Positions 25,185 through 37,382 of a stretch of DNA of 64,000 nt are shown in pieces. The notes under the pieces were generated by a model that saw only the letters and a program-made list of their open reading frames with translations, did no database searches and was not told where the DNA came from. The stretch lies in contig JAGUCH010000006.1 of the NCBI GenBank assembly GCA_019096065.1, forward strand, positions 206,001 to 270,000, in the 5' to 3' direction. Position 1 is the stretch's first letter. Every line of letters starts with the position of its first letter. Origin of the DNA: Paracyclopina nana. Lineage: Eukaryota > Arthropoda > Copepoda > Cyclopoida > Cyclopettidae. A program made the translations under genes and the position numbers.

Positions 25185-25895
25185 AATGTACCTCAAGTCC
25201 AAAATGTCCAAATCAAGTCCAAAATGTAGACAAAAAGTCTGAAATGTACATTAAGTTAAAAATATGCATTAAGCCCAAAATATGCATTGAGTCCTAAATG
25301 TACATTAAGTCCAAAATGTATTACATTAAGTCCAAAATGTACATTAAGTCCAAAATGTACATTAAGTCCAAAATGTATATTAAGTCCAAAATGTGCATTA
25401 AGTGCATTAAGTATGTATATTACCTCAAGTCCAAAATGTGTGTAAGTCCAAACAGTACCATTAAATAAAAAAGTACCTTTAGTCCGGGAGTTAAGGTAAT
25501 TTGGAGTCTACTTAGGGTATATCATGGCCTCATAAACTACCAGTCCAAAATGTACTTAAAGTCCTAAATAAAGCTTAAGTCCAAACTGCATTTCAAGTCC
25601 AAAACATACCTCAAATTAAATAGTACATTTAGCTAGCTATGAGTTATACCCTAGCTTAACTCGTACACCTTAGCTCTATAATGAACTACTTGTCCAAAAT
25701 GTACTTTAAGTCCAAAATTTACCTTGACTACTTGTCCAAAATATACCTTAAGTCCAAAATTTACCTTGAATCCAAAATTTAGTTAATTCCAAAATACTAC
25801 ACTTACTTGCCTTTGGTCCAAAAAGTACCTCAAGTCCAAAATGTAGCACATCAAGTCCAAAATTGCTCTTAAGTCAAAATAGACCATGACCAAAC
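25185..25895. repeat. 18-bp satellite
   Basis: Units built on AAGTCCAAAATGTACATT, regular at 25290-25390 and degenerate elsewhere. 25896-26885 beyond it holds no supported gene; a CGCGCGCGCG tract lies near 26380. Confidence 0.85.
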
Positions 25896-26884
25896 TGAAT
25901 TTCTACCCAGCTTTCAAGTAGAAAGATAGAAGAAAGCATAAAAAGCTAGCTTTGCATTATTTCTGCGACGACAAGTGCAATGCAATAAAACTGAGGCTGT
26001 TGACCTCAAAGTCTGGCCTCTTTTTTTTGTGCCAAACTGTCGTGCCTTTACATCAGATATGAAATAATACAGACTGTCCCACCGAATTTCGGAGTTTTGT
26101 TGTCTTACGTAATCACTGCTGGATCGGGTTGTAGAACGAGCACTTTTTTTCAGGCCCGAAAAAAATAGGCTCGGTTTACATTTTTTTTCAAAAAAAGGCG
26201 GGACAATTTGTGTCGTGATTTTATCGCCACTTTTGACCATTTCTTAGCATTTTCTGCTTCTTTTGTCGGTCTTGTTTGTGTGGTTTTGTGTGTCGAAACG
26301 AATGTTAACATGACATTTAAAAAAAAGTTTTGCAGTGTATTATTGTTGACCTTGCAGACATTTTGACCTTGACATACGCGCGCGCGCGCATCTTCATCTT
26401 ATGCCATTATTCTCACTGTGTCTCTATAAGATATTTTTTAGTCCGAAAAAAAAAGTAAAATGGATTTTGATTGCATTTTTCCCGTTAAAATTAGCAAAAA
26501 AATTGATTATAAAGTGGCGCGTTCAATTAAGATCGAAAACTTACTGATCATTGGTCGAATATTTTCGGACAATAGTTGATTGAAATTCATTCGGTGAGTA
26601 AAAATGAGTTTTGATCTTTTTCATTGTATTTGTGGTAATTAAGGCCTTTTTGTGATGGTAGAAAAAGATTCTGAACGATCGAAAAGCTGGATTATTTGGT
26701 TTTTTGCTCGTGTGATTTATGCGCGCTCGCTGTTATCAAGCGAAAAAATGCATCACAAGTAATTAGTGGAAAAGAGTCCCAATCTGATTGTGCCAAATGG
26801 CTTAATTGCATGCATAGAAGTAATTTTGAAAGCAATCTTTTTGAAACACCTGAGATTTTCCCCTATTTTGACATTAAAGTACGT

Positions 26885-27235
26885 TCAAACTAAATTAAAA
26901 AGAAGTACTTTCGATCAAATGGAGAAAGTTTATTTATAGAAAAGCTGTGAAAATTGATATAGATCTTTTCGATCAAAATTGAGAAAAATACTATCAATCA
27001 AAGTTTAACCTGGTACTTTCGATCAAAATGGAAAAAAGTTGTAAGAGCATGACTTTCGATCAAAATTGAAAAAAGTTGAACAAGTACTGTCGATCAAAAT
27101 TGAAAAAAGTGCTTTCGATCAAAATTATTAAAAAGTACTTTTGATCAAAATTGAAAAAAGTACTTTTGATTAAAATTGAAAAAAGTGCTTTCGATCAAAA
27201 ATGGAAAAAAGTATTTTCGATCAAAATTGAAAAAG
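26885..27235. repeat. ~24-bp satellite
   Basis: About 13 irregular units on TTTCGATCAAAATTGAAAAA followed by AGTAC. Confidence 0.85.
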
Positions 27236-27689
27236 AGCTGATTAACATTTGCAAATTCATTTTTTTTTGGTGTGTGTATATGATGAGTGGGCGTGATTTT
27301 TTCCCAATCTTTTGAGAATCTTCTTCGCATCAAGGAAACGAGCGCTGTTTTTGTTGCATGAAACGACGATGGGAGTTCTTTTATGCTCGAATATTGCATT
27401 CCTATGTAGATTATTTCCTACTCATTAACAAGCTCTTGAGGTTTCATGGCTCCAAATGTAAAGTTCACCTAAATTCATGCCATATCAAATTATATCATTC
27501 TCGATTTTGTTTAACTTAAATTAGGTCGAAAATGTCCACTTGGGTCAATCTTGAAATAACTCGCTTTTATTCGAAATTACTTTTTCATATTGTTCGAAAT
27601 AGCCTTTTTTAAGATCGAAGTTGCTCAATTTTTGTTTAGAATTTTGTGCGAAACTTTTTCATAATAGTTCTTTTTATAATGATTTGTTC

Positions 27690-28490
27690 GAGATGGATCA
27701 TTTTTTCGAAATTGATCATTTTGTTCGAATTTGTTCATTTTGTTCGAAATTGTTCATTTTGTTTGAAATTGTTCATTTTGTTCGAAATTGTTCATTTTGT
27801 TCGAAATTGTTCATTTTGTTCGAAATTGTTCATTTTGTTCGAAATTATTTACTATGTTCGTTATTGTTCATTTTGTTTTTAATTGTTCATTTTGTTTTTA
27901 ATTGTTCATTTTGTTCGAAATTGTTCATTTTGTTCTGAATTGTTCATTTTGCTCAAATTTGTTCATTTTGTTCGAAATTGTTCATTTTGTTCGAAATTGT
28001 TCATTTTGTTCGAAATTGTTCATTTTGTTCGAAATTGTTCATTTTGTTCGAAATTGTTCATTTTGTTCGAAATTGTTCATTTTGTTTGAAATTATTTACT
28101 ATGTTCGTTATTGTTCATTTTGTTCGAAATTGTTCATTTTGTTCGTTATTGTTCATTTTGTTTTTAATTATTCATTTTGTTCGAAATTGTTTATTGTATT
28201 CGTTATTGTTCATTTACTTCTGAATTGTTCATTTTGCTCGAATTTGTTCATTTTGTTCGAAATTGTTCATTTTGTTCGAAATTGTTCATTTAGTTCGAAA
28301 TTGTTCATTTTGTTTGAAGTTGGTCATTTTGTTCGAAATTGTTCATTTTGTTTGAAGTTGGTCATTTAGTTCGAAATTGTTCATTTTGTTTGAAGTTGGT
28401 CATTTAGTTCGAAATTGTTCATTTTGTTTGAAGTTGGTCATTTTGTTCGAAATTGTTCATTTTGTTCGTTGTTGTTCATTTTGTTCGAAA
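27690..28490. repeat. 19-bp satellite with TTCGAA core
   Basis: About 42 units of TTGTTCGAAATTGTTCATT. TTCGAA is self-complementary. 19 is not a multiple of 3, so all three frames are open over long stretches; those frames are not genes. Confidence 0.95.
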
Positions 28491-29732
28491 TTTTTTGCTC
28501 AACATCGAGGATTTTCCTCTTAACCGATCGGAGCAAGCTTTTTTCCCTTTTTGCTAGTAGAAAAAGGAAAGTAAACTTTCGATCAAATTTGTTTTCGAAA
28601 CTAAATTAAACTTTTAAAAATCAGCTGAAACAAGTGATGAAAAATCTTAGTTTTACAAATATTGATGGTTATGCCATTTTGCCAACAAATGGCTTTTTTG
28701 GCCGCCATTTTTCACCAACTGCGGACCGAGCCTTAAAATTTGAGCTTTTTATTATTCAACATTTTCAAGGGCAAATTCGCCATTTTCGCTTAAAGTTCCA
28801 TTTGTCATCGGGATGAGGCTTGAGATTTCTTGGAATGAACGCGAAATAAATGAAAGCTGACTTTGTTCGTTAAACTGAGGGTGGTCAAAAATTCCTCGGT
28901 GGCCGAAAAGCAGTCCCCCACCAGACAAAACTGGGGGTAAACCGTATACTGTTTGGCGTGATTTCAATCATCACCTATTCCACACCCATTTCAACGCATC
29001 ACCCTATTAGACCCTTCCTATCATTCACTCATTGAATTTTTTGGAAAAAATACATTTTTTAATCATGCATTCCACACCCATTCCACAAGTCTAGAACTAG
29101 TGAAATACATGATTCCATATTTTGCACTATTCACCTATTCCACATGTTGAGGAAATTAGAAAATATCCAACAACTTGTGATACACTCATTTTGCAACAAA
29201 CTAAAAATTTAAATTTCATACTTCAGATGAGCGTTTTTATTTAATAGTAGGTCATACCATCTTTTAAGTAAAAAAGAAAAAAATATGAATGCGTGTTACT
29301 CTTGTAGTAGATTGTGAAATAATTGATGAAGCTAGGTCAGCTATTCCACACTTGTGCAAAAAATACAATAATAAAAGCAACTTGAGAAACATTTGTAAAA
29401 AAACTAACAAAAATTGAAAATTGAATTAAGTTGCTCATTTGAGCACTTTTAGTGTAAAGTCTTAGAGTTCAAAAAATGATTTCTTGAAAATGTGAGACTC
29501 TTGAAATACTTTGCGAAAAAGTGATAAAGCTAGTCAAGATAAGCTTTACACATGTAAAATAAGCTTTATGAAAGCATAAACACATTAATAGTGTGGTTTA
29601 CATGCATGAATAATTCATTGAAATACAAGTCAAGATAAAGATTTCAACACTGAACTTTAGTTGGCTAACATTATAATGTGATTCACTTGATATATTATGG
29701 TATAATTAGGGATCAGTGAATTAAAAAGTCAA

Positions 29733-32615
29733 TTATGTCCAAAAATGTTTATTATCATCTACTACATGTAAATTTAGATGAAACATGTGAATGCATAGCA
29801 AAACAAAGAAGTTAATAAGAGGAGTCCATGTCTTCAAATCCACAGTTGGTCTTGAATAGACCACATTGCTAAGCTTAATGGGTGGAACATGTATTCCACA
29901 AGATATGTTTTGCTCTAAACAGTGCGCAAAAAAGAATCCAACCGCCTGCACTGGTCCAAATTAAAGCTGATGATCTCAACAATGATTCAAGTGCACCTGA
30001 AAAACAAGAAAAATCAGTTTCATATCATGAGGTAAGCAATTAAGCCAAAAGTTGTGAGCTCACAAGCCTTATTAACAAAATGTGAAAAACTTGTGATTAA
30101 TTACTTGTGAATCACTTGTGAATCACTTGTCAATAATTACTAGTGAATCATTTGCAAAAAATCAAGCATAAAAAATCACTTGTGATAAATAACATGTAAA
30201 TAATACTTGTGAAAAATCATTTGTTAAAAATCACTTGTAAAAAATCAAATGTAAAAATCATTTGTGAAAAATCACTTGTGAAAAATCACTTGTGAAAAAT
30301 CATGTGTGAAAAATCACTTGTAAACAATCACTTGTGAAATCATATGTTAAAAATCACTTGTAATAAATTACTAGTGATTCTTGTGTGAATCACTTGCAAA
30401 ACACTTTTAAATAATTACTTGTGAATCACATGTGAATCACTTGCAAATAATTATGAAAAATCCCATATAAAAAGACACTTGAGAAAAATCACTTGTGAAA
30501 AATCACATGTAAAAAATAACTTGTGAAAAATCACATGTAAAAAATAACTTGTGAAGAATCATGTGCGTAAAATCACATGTAAAAAATCATTTGAAAAAAT
30601 CATGTGTGAAAAAACAAGTGAGAGAAATCACAAGTTAAAAATCACTCGTAAAAAATCCTGTGTGAAAAATCACATGTAAAAAATCACTTGTAGAAATCAT
30701 GTGTGAAAAATTAAGTTTGAAAAATCACTTATGAAAAATCACATAAAAAAATCACTTGTGAAAAATCATGTGTAAGAATTCAAGTGTTATAAATCACATG
30801 TGAATCACTTGTGAATAATTACTAGTAAAAATCATGAGTGAAAGTCACTTGTGAAAAATCACTTGTAAAATATTACTTGTAAAACATCACTTATAAAAAT
30901 TTGATTGTGAAAAATCATCAGTAAAAATTTAATTGTAATAAATTACTTGTGAGTCACATGTGAATCACTTATGAATAATTACTTGTGAAAAATCATGAGT
31001 GAAAAATCATGTGTAAAAAATAACTTGTAAAACATCACTTATAAAAATTTGCTAGTGAAAAATCATGCGTAAAAAAATAACTTGTAATAAATTACTTGTG
31101 AATCACATACAAATCACATGTAATTAATTACTTGTGTTTCGCATGTGAATCACTTGTGAATAATTACTTGTGAAAAATCATGTGTGAAAAATCATGTGTA
31201 AAAAATAACTTGTAATAAATTACTTGTGAATCACATATGAATCACTTGGAAATTATTACTTGTGTATCACATGTGAATCACATGTAAAAAATCACTTGTG
31301 AAAAATAGCGTGTGTATAATCACAATTAAAAAATCACTAATGAAAAATCATGTGTAAAAAATAAAAATAAATTACTTGTGAATCACATGTGACCCACTTG
31401 TAATTTATTACTTGTGAGTCACATGTGAATCACTTGTGAATTATTACTTGTGAGAAATCATGCATGAAAAATCATCTGCAAATAATCATGTGCAAAAAAT
31501 CATGTGTAAAAAATCACATGTAAAAAATCACCTTTAAAAATTCAATTGTAAAAAATCACTTGTGAAAACGCATGTTTAAAAGATATTTTGTAATTAATTA
31601 CTTGTGAATCACATGTGAATCACTTATGAAATTCTTCTTTGAAAATTGATTTGAGAAAAATCACTTGTGAAAATGCATGTGTAAAAAAATAACTTGTAAT
31701 TAAATACTTGCGAATCACATGTGATTCACTTGTGAATAATCACTTGCAATTAATTACTTGTGAATCACATGTGAATCACTTGTGAACAATCTTTTATGAA
31801 AAATCATTTGAAAAAAATAATGTGTAAAAAAATCACTTGTAATTAAATACTTGTGAATCACATGTGATTCACTTGTGAATAATCACTTGTAATTAATTAC
31901 TTGTGAATCACTTGTGAACAATCTTTTATGAAAAATATTTTGAGAAAAATCATGTGTGAAAAATCATGTGTAAAAAATAACTTGTAATTAAATACTTGTG
32001 AATCACATGTGAATCACATGTAATAAATCACTTGTGAAAAATCATGTATGAAAATCATTTGTGAATCACATGGGAACTATCATTTGTAAATTACTTGTGA
32101 ATCATGTGTCAATAATTACTTATGAAAAATCAAGTTTGAATCACTTGTGAGTCACATGTGAATCATGTGTGAATAATCAAGAAATAAATAAAAGTTCTTA
32201 CCTTAGGGCTTCTTTTGACAAATCACCTCATCCACAAGTGCAGATTTTGTCCAACAGAATCCATGAATATCCAAGCCATCCTTGGTTCTCAGCTTGATCT
32301 TCTGCTACTTTCTTGGCGCCAACGATGCTCTAGAGTGATGCAAGGGCTGTTTGTATGGATCTTTCAAAATTATAGTTCAAAAAACTGCTTACCTGAAGTT
32401 TTCTTTGCTCCATTGAGTCTTTTTGGCATTGAAGAGAAGCCAGAGAACAAGCTCTTCAAGCTGAGAAGGAACCACATGGCTTTTTTCTGAGCCTTCATCA
32501 GCCGTCCTAGCCTTTTGACTGCCTTCAGGCAACTGAATAGAAGTTGCTGAGATTTTGTCTCAGCTCTCAGTTTTCTTTCCACCTTCTCTACAGGGTGACT
32601 CAAAAAGTCTGCCAA
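29733..32615 (-). pseudogene. Small gene of unknown function, broken paralogue of the + copy
   Basis: Minus-strand exons suggested: 32615-32393 (ATG to GT donor), 32301-32202, and 29996 downward. Exon 1 encodes a basic helix-rich segment (VERKLRAETKSQQ, KAQKKAMWFLLS). Exon 2 in the paralogue's frame reads RTKDGLDIHGF and KSALVDEV, matching STKDGQDIFGF and QSALVEHV of the + gene. It then hits TAA directly before its donor, and the join of exons 1 and 2 is out of frame. It is therefore probably not functional, though a different splice could rescue part. Intron 2 holds the 14-bp satellite. No known domain recognised. Confidence 0.4.
30050..32185. repeat. 14-bp satellite, left arm orientation
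   Basis: Degenerate units of AAAAATCACTTGTG over ~2.1 kb, with frequent TCACATGTGA (self-complementary) and TCACTTGTGA (TCAC..GTGA dyad). It is the reverse complement of the array at 33040-34920. It occupies the intron of the minus-strand pseudogene. Confidence 0.95.
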
Positions 32616-32759
32616 TTCACTAATCTAATGCATAGAATTAATGAAACTTTAGAGCCACCCTGTAGGAGATAAGTAAACTCAAAACTGAAAACTGAGACAA
32701 GCTTCTCAGCTCAATCTGTTCAGTTGGCTCTTGGCAGCCAAAGAGGAAGGTCTGAAGCC

Positions 32760-35150
32760 ATGTGTCTTCTTCTCAGTACCAAGGATGGCCAGGATATTTT
32801 TGGATTCTGTCTTCCATTCCAAGGAAAATTGCCTGATTACAGCTCTACAAGCTTGAGGTGAGTGCTTCATTTATTAAAACCAAAATAAGAGAATTTAAGT
32901 AGTGATGACCATTTTTGAAAATTGCAGTGGTTCAACCCAACAATCTGCACTTGTGGAACATGTGTGGAACAAGTGGATTGCTTCTAACAGAGGTAAGCCA
33001 TTTTTCCTTCTCAAAGTTTATCACCTTTGCAGTAAGGGTTCACTAGTCATTATTCACATGTGATTTGCAAGTGATTCACACATGAATTACAAGTTATTAT
33101 TTACAAGTGATTATTCACTTGTGAGTCACATGTGATTCACTAGTGATAAATCACAAATTATTTACCACACATAATTTTTCACGAGTGATTTTTCACACAT
33201 TATGTTTTACACATAATTTTTCACAAGTGATTTTTCAAGCTTGATTTTTCACATGTGATTCACATGTGATTCACACATGATTTTCAAGTAATTATTCACA
33301 AGTGATTTGCAAGTGATTCACACATGACTCACAAGTAATTATTTGCAAGTGATTTTTCACATGTGATTCACATGTGATTCACTAGTGATCATTCACAAAT
33401 AATTTTTCAAACAGGATTTTTCAAAAGTGATTCATGAATAATCATTCACAACTGATTCACACATGATTCACAAGTAATTATTCACAAGTGATTAGCAAGT
33501 GATTCACACATGAATCACAAGTAATTAATTGCAAGTGATTTTTTTACATGTGATTCACTAGTGATCATTCACAAATAATTTTTCAAACAGGATTTTTCAA
33601 AAGTGATTCATGAATAATTATGTGATTCACAATTAATTCTTCACATGTGATTTGCAAGTGATTCACACATGAATCACAAGTAATTATTTGCAAGTGATTG
33701 TTCACATGTGATGCACACGTGATTCACTTGTGATCATTCACAAATGATTTTTCAAACATGTTTTTTCACAAGTGATTCACAAATAATTATTCACAAGTGT
33801 TCACATGTGATTCACGAGTAATTATTTACAAGTGATTATTTACTTGTGATTCACATGTGATTCACTAGTTATTATTCACAAATTATTTTTCACCCATGAT
33901 TTTTTACAAGTGATTCACGAATAATAATTCACAAGTAATTAATTAAGAACTTTTATTTATTTCTTGTGATTCACAAGTAATTAATTACAAATGATTTTTT
34001 ACACCTGATTTTTTACGCATGATTTTGCACAAGTGAATTTTTATAACTGATTTTTTACAAGTGATTTTGGACATGTGATTTTTCACAAGTGATCTTTCAC
34101 ACTTGATTTTTCACACTTGATTTTTCACACTTAATTTTGCAAACATGATTTTTCACAAGTGATTTTTCACAAGTGATTTTTCACAAGTGATTTTTCACAA
34201 GTGATTTTTCACAAGTGATTTTTCACAAGTGATTTTTCACAAGTGATTTTTCACAAGTGATTTTTCACAAGTGATTTTTCACAAGTGATTTTTCACAAGT
34301 GATTTTTCACAAGTGATTTTTCACAAGTGATTTTTCACAAGTGATTTTTCACAAGTGATTTTTCACAAGTGATTTTTCACAAGTGATTTTTCACAAGTGA
34401 TTTTTCACAAGTGATTTTTCACAAGTGATTTTTCACAAGTGATTTTTCACAAGTGATTTTTCACAAGTGATTTTTCACAAGTGATTTTTCACAAGTGATT
34501 TTTCACAAGTGATTTTTCACAAGTGATTTTTCACAAGTGATTTTTCACAAGTGATTTTTCACAAGTGATTTTTCACAAGTGATTTTTCACAAGTGATTTT
34601 TCACAAGTGATTTTTCACAAGTGATTTTTCACAAGTGATTTTTCACAAGTGATTTTTCACAAGTGATTTTTCACAAGTGATTTTTCACAAGTGATTTTTC
34701 ATTAGTGATTTTCACACGTATTTTTCTAAAGTGAATTTTCACAAGTGATTTTTCACAAGTGATTCACATGTGACTCATGAGTGATTGTTCACACTTGATT
34801 TTTTATAACTGAAGTGATTTTTCAAAAGTAATTATTCACAAGTAATTCACACGTGATTTTTCACAAGTTATTTTCAAGTGATTATTCACATGTGATTCAC
34901 ATTTGATTCACGAGTGATTATTATGAGCACTTACCTGGTTTTGACGATTCAATCAGTATAAGTTTGCATTATCAAAATACTTATTCATGTTACTCAACTT
35001 TCAGGATACTTCTTCCGCTTAATTGTCTTTAGTGGCTGTCTGGTGAAGACCATCTTTAAACTTGTGAACCTGTACTTGGAAACCCATGGATGCCTTGACT
35101 TACCTCCAATTCCCATACCAAGGCTTGCTTTCAAAATGGTGATGGTCTAA
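32760..35150 (+). CDS. Small three-exon gene of unknown function
   Basis: Exons 32760-32857, 32928-32992 and 35005-35150. The frame runs unbroken through both GT-AG junctions (phases 2 and 1) to TAA 35148-35150, giving about 102 residues. AATAAA follows at 35220. Exon 3 begins with a hydrophobic stretch (GYFFRLIVFSGCLVKTIF), perhaps a membrane segment, and ends in a Pro-rich piece (LDLPPIPIPRLAF). The paralogue on the other strand conserves residues rather than only bases, which supports coding. The frame is open upstream of the ATG and resembles the paralogue's N-terminus, with a frameshift near 32680, so the true start may differ. Intron 2 is almost wholly 14-bp satellite. No family recognised. 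Confidence 0.5.
33040..34920. repeat. 14-bp satellite, right arm, with homogenised core
   Basis: Units of CACAAGTGATTTTT filling intron 2 of the + gene. They are degenerate at both ends, but from about 34148 to 34700 some 39 consecutive copies are identical or nearly so, which indicates recent amplification. Confidence 0.97.
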
Positions 35151-35219
35151 GATGTCCTTGGATTGTTAAACCAATCAGTGGTTTTTAATAACTTTTTAAT
35201 GTATATTCTCTTCCTATTG

Positions 35220-35225
35220 AATAAA
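35220..35225 (+). terminator. Poly(A) signal of the small + gene
   Basis: AATAAA 70 bp after the stop codon. Confidence 0.45.
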
Positions 35226-36109
35226 TTATCAATGAATGATATGTCACATGCTTAGAAAGTGTAATCACAAACAAAATGTAGAAATAAAAAAAGATTAGAT
35301 TTTTTATTTTTTATTAATTCTTTAAAATATCAAATCAATCAAGGTAGCTTAGGGAAATACTTTTCATTCAATGAAATATATTTGACTGGCCACATGTGTA
35401 ACACTAGTGCATTATTAGCCTTAATTGATGTAAACATTAAAATAGTGCATTTTTAGGGCAGATAAAACCACAAGTGTGAATCATATTGACATTTGTTTAT
35501 CCATGACTTTTTCAATCATCTCACACCTAACAAAACCACACTTGTGAAGCATGTTAAATGTTTTTTTTTTTAAAAAAAAAAATACGCTTATCTTCTAGTG
35601 GAATGCATGATTTTAAAGAAATTGCACTAGTGGATGAGGTGATTTTTCAAAAAATGAGCCTGAAAAAAGGGACTCACCTCATCCACTAGTTCATATTTAA
35701 GAAACACCACTCATTTCACTAGTTAATCTTAAAAAAGTCCATTTCACAAGCCATCCACCCCCCATTCACCCTTCAAAATGCGTTTTCACCCCCATTCCAC
35801 TAGTTGCATGAAGGAATCACTCAAATCTGATGTGAGCACTTTTTTGACCGTTTTTGTGACTAGTGGAATGGAGGAGCGTTACTACATAAGCGAGTGAAAA
35901 ACCAAGTCCAAAAAGTTGATGTGTGGTTTGAGGGGTGGAATGCGTGAAAGTTGTCTGGTAGGGTCATAATCCTCTAATTGATGTGCGACTCAAAAGATTT
36001 GAGCTGTCAATAGCATATTTTCACCTGCATTTTAATCCTTTGGCTAAATGCTCAAATTCTGGAGAAAACGCCCATTTACTTAAAAAATGTTCAATTTTAC
36101 TTAATTTTT

Positions 36110-36535
36110 AAATCAATTTTCCTTCCTATTTACCTTTATCCTTTTTTTCCTATATATACTTGTTCCCTTTTCTAGCTTTTTTAGCTTTTTTCCCTTTTTT
36201 AGCTTGTTTCCTTATGTAGCTTTTTTTCCTTTATTAACTTTGTTCCTTTTTTCTTTATTGTCTTCTTTTTTTCTTTTTCTTTCCCTTTTTCCCTTTTTTC
36301 TCTTTTTTCCTCTTTTCCCTTTTTCCTTCCTTTCCCTTTTTAGCTTTTTTCTTTATTGACTTTGTTCCCTTTTTTCTCTTCTTTCCTTTATTAGCTTTTT
36401 CCCTTTTTTCCTCATTTCCCTTTTTAGCTTTTTTCCCTTATGAACCTTTTCCCCTTTTTTCCCCTCTTTCCTTTATTAGCTTTTTCCTTTTTTACTTAAT
36501 TAGCTTTTTCCTCTTTCCCATTTTTCCTAATTTTG
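36110..36535. repeat. Polypyrimidine tract
   Basis: About 420 bp almost purely T and C, with interspersed TTTTTAGCTTTTT words. It is a loose TTTCCC/TTAGCTT array that may form triplex DNA. 36536-37380 shows no supported gene. Confidence 0.85.
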
Positions 36536-37382
36536 GATATTAGTCATTTTTAATCCTTAAGTTTTTAATGAATGTAAACATTAGCATTTCAATGCCAATT
36601 TTTTTTTTATGTGTGTTTTATTCAAGGTGAGAAAATGAACAAATGGGAAAATACTGAAAAAGTGGGTGGTTGCCCATAAAAATATTCAGCAGGTGATCAA
36701 TAATCAAAATGCTTCCGTTTGATGATGAAAAGGTCCGACTTTACTAAACAAAAGAGCAAGCCACACACTGGGGTAAACTCCCCCCAAAAAAGTCTGTTTT
36801 TCGCGGCCAGCAAATACTATCAAAAATACTGCAATCTGGATCAAAACAAATGCCAAAAATGCACTTCTTCCTTTTTGTGGCATAATATTGTAATATGGCT
36901 TCTTCTTCTTTTGCTTGGGGAATTTGGGACGTCAACAGCAGGAAAAAGTTGGGAAATTGTCTGAGGCAAAATATCATGTCAGATATTGAATGGCACTTTT
37001 TACTTGTATACTACATTGTACTATTACAGTGCAAACCTGAAATTATTAATTATTATGATCCCAAAATGAGCCTTAAAAAGTTTGAAGTCATTTTTTTAAA
37101 AAAATACAAATCAGTCTTGTTGTATATTTTTTAATTAGCAAGTTTCAATGTTGAGAGCTTCAAAAAAACTTTTGGCCACAGTGAGCTGTTGGGACATGAG
37201 AGCCCAGTTGCCACAATAGCCTTAGTGGAACTTAGTTGCGGTATTTTAGCACAGAGTGGCGCTTCAGTCGCTCATCGGGGCAGTCCGAAAAAAAGTCTTA
37301 AAAAACTCGGTTTACAATTAGCTAAAAATGCCAAACTCCCTTTGATGCGTCGAAATGTCATTAAGTTTGTCTTATAAGTCCA

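Larger units (their letters stand above)
28916..35968. mobile_element. Large diverged inverted duplication, possible foldback transposon
   Basis: Centre near 32627, where TACAGGGTGACTC and GAGCCACCCTGTA face each other. Both halves carry, outward from the centre, a small gene start (GCCATGTG..TTCTCAG), a CCAAGGATGG exon segment, and a 14-bp satellite, in opposite orientation. The outer edges read CCCACCAGACAA on the left and TTGTCTGGTAGGG on the right, a possible terminal inverted repeat of about 11 bp. Target-site duplication not clear. Words ATTCCAC and CTAGTGGA recur near both ends. The inverted duplication is supported; calling it a mobile element is inference. Confidence 0.45.

Noticed and set aside
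27621-28609. Several overlapping long frames rich in FILFEIVHFV
   Set aside because: Direct translations of the 19-bp satellite; all frames stay open because the unit lacks stops.
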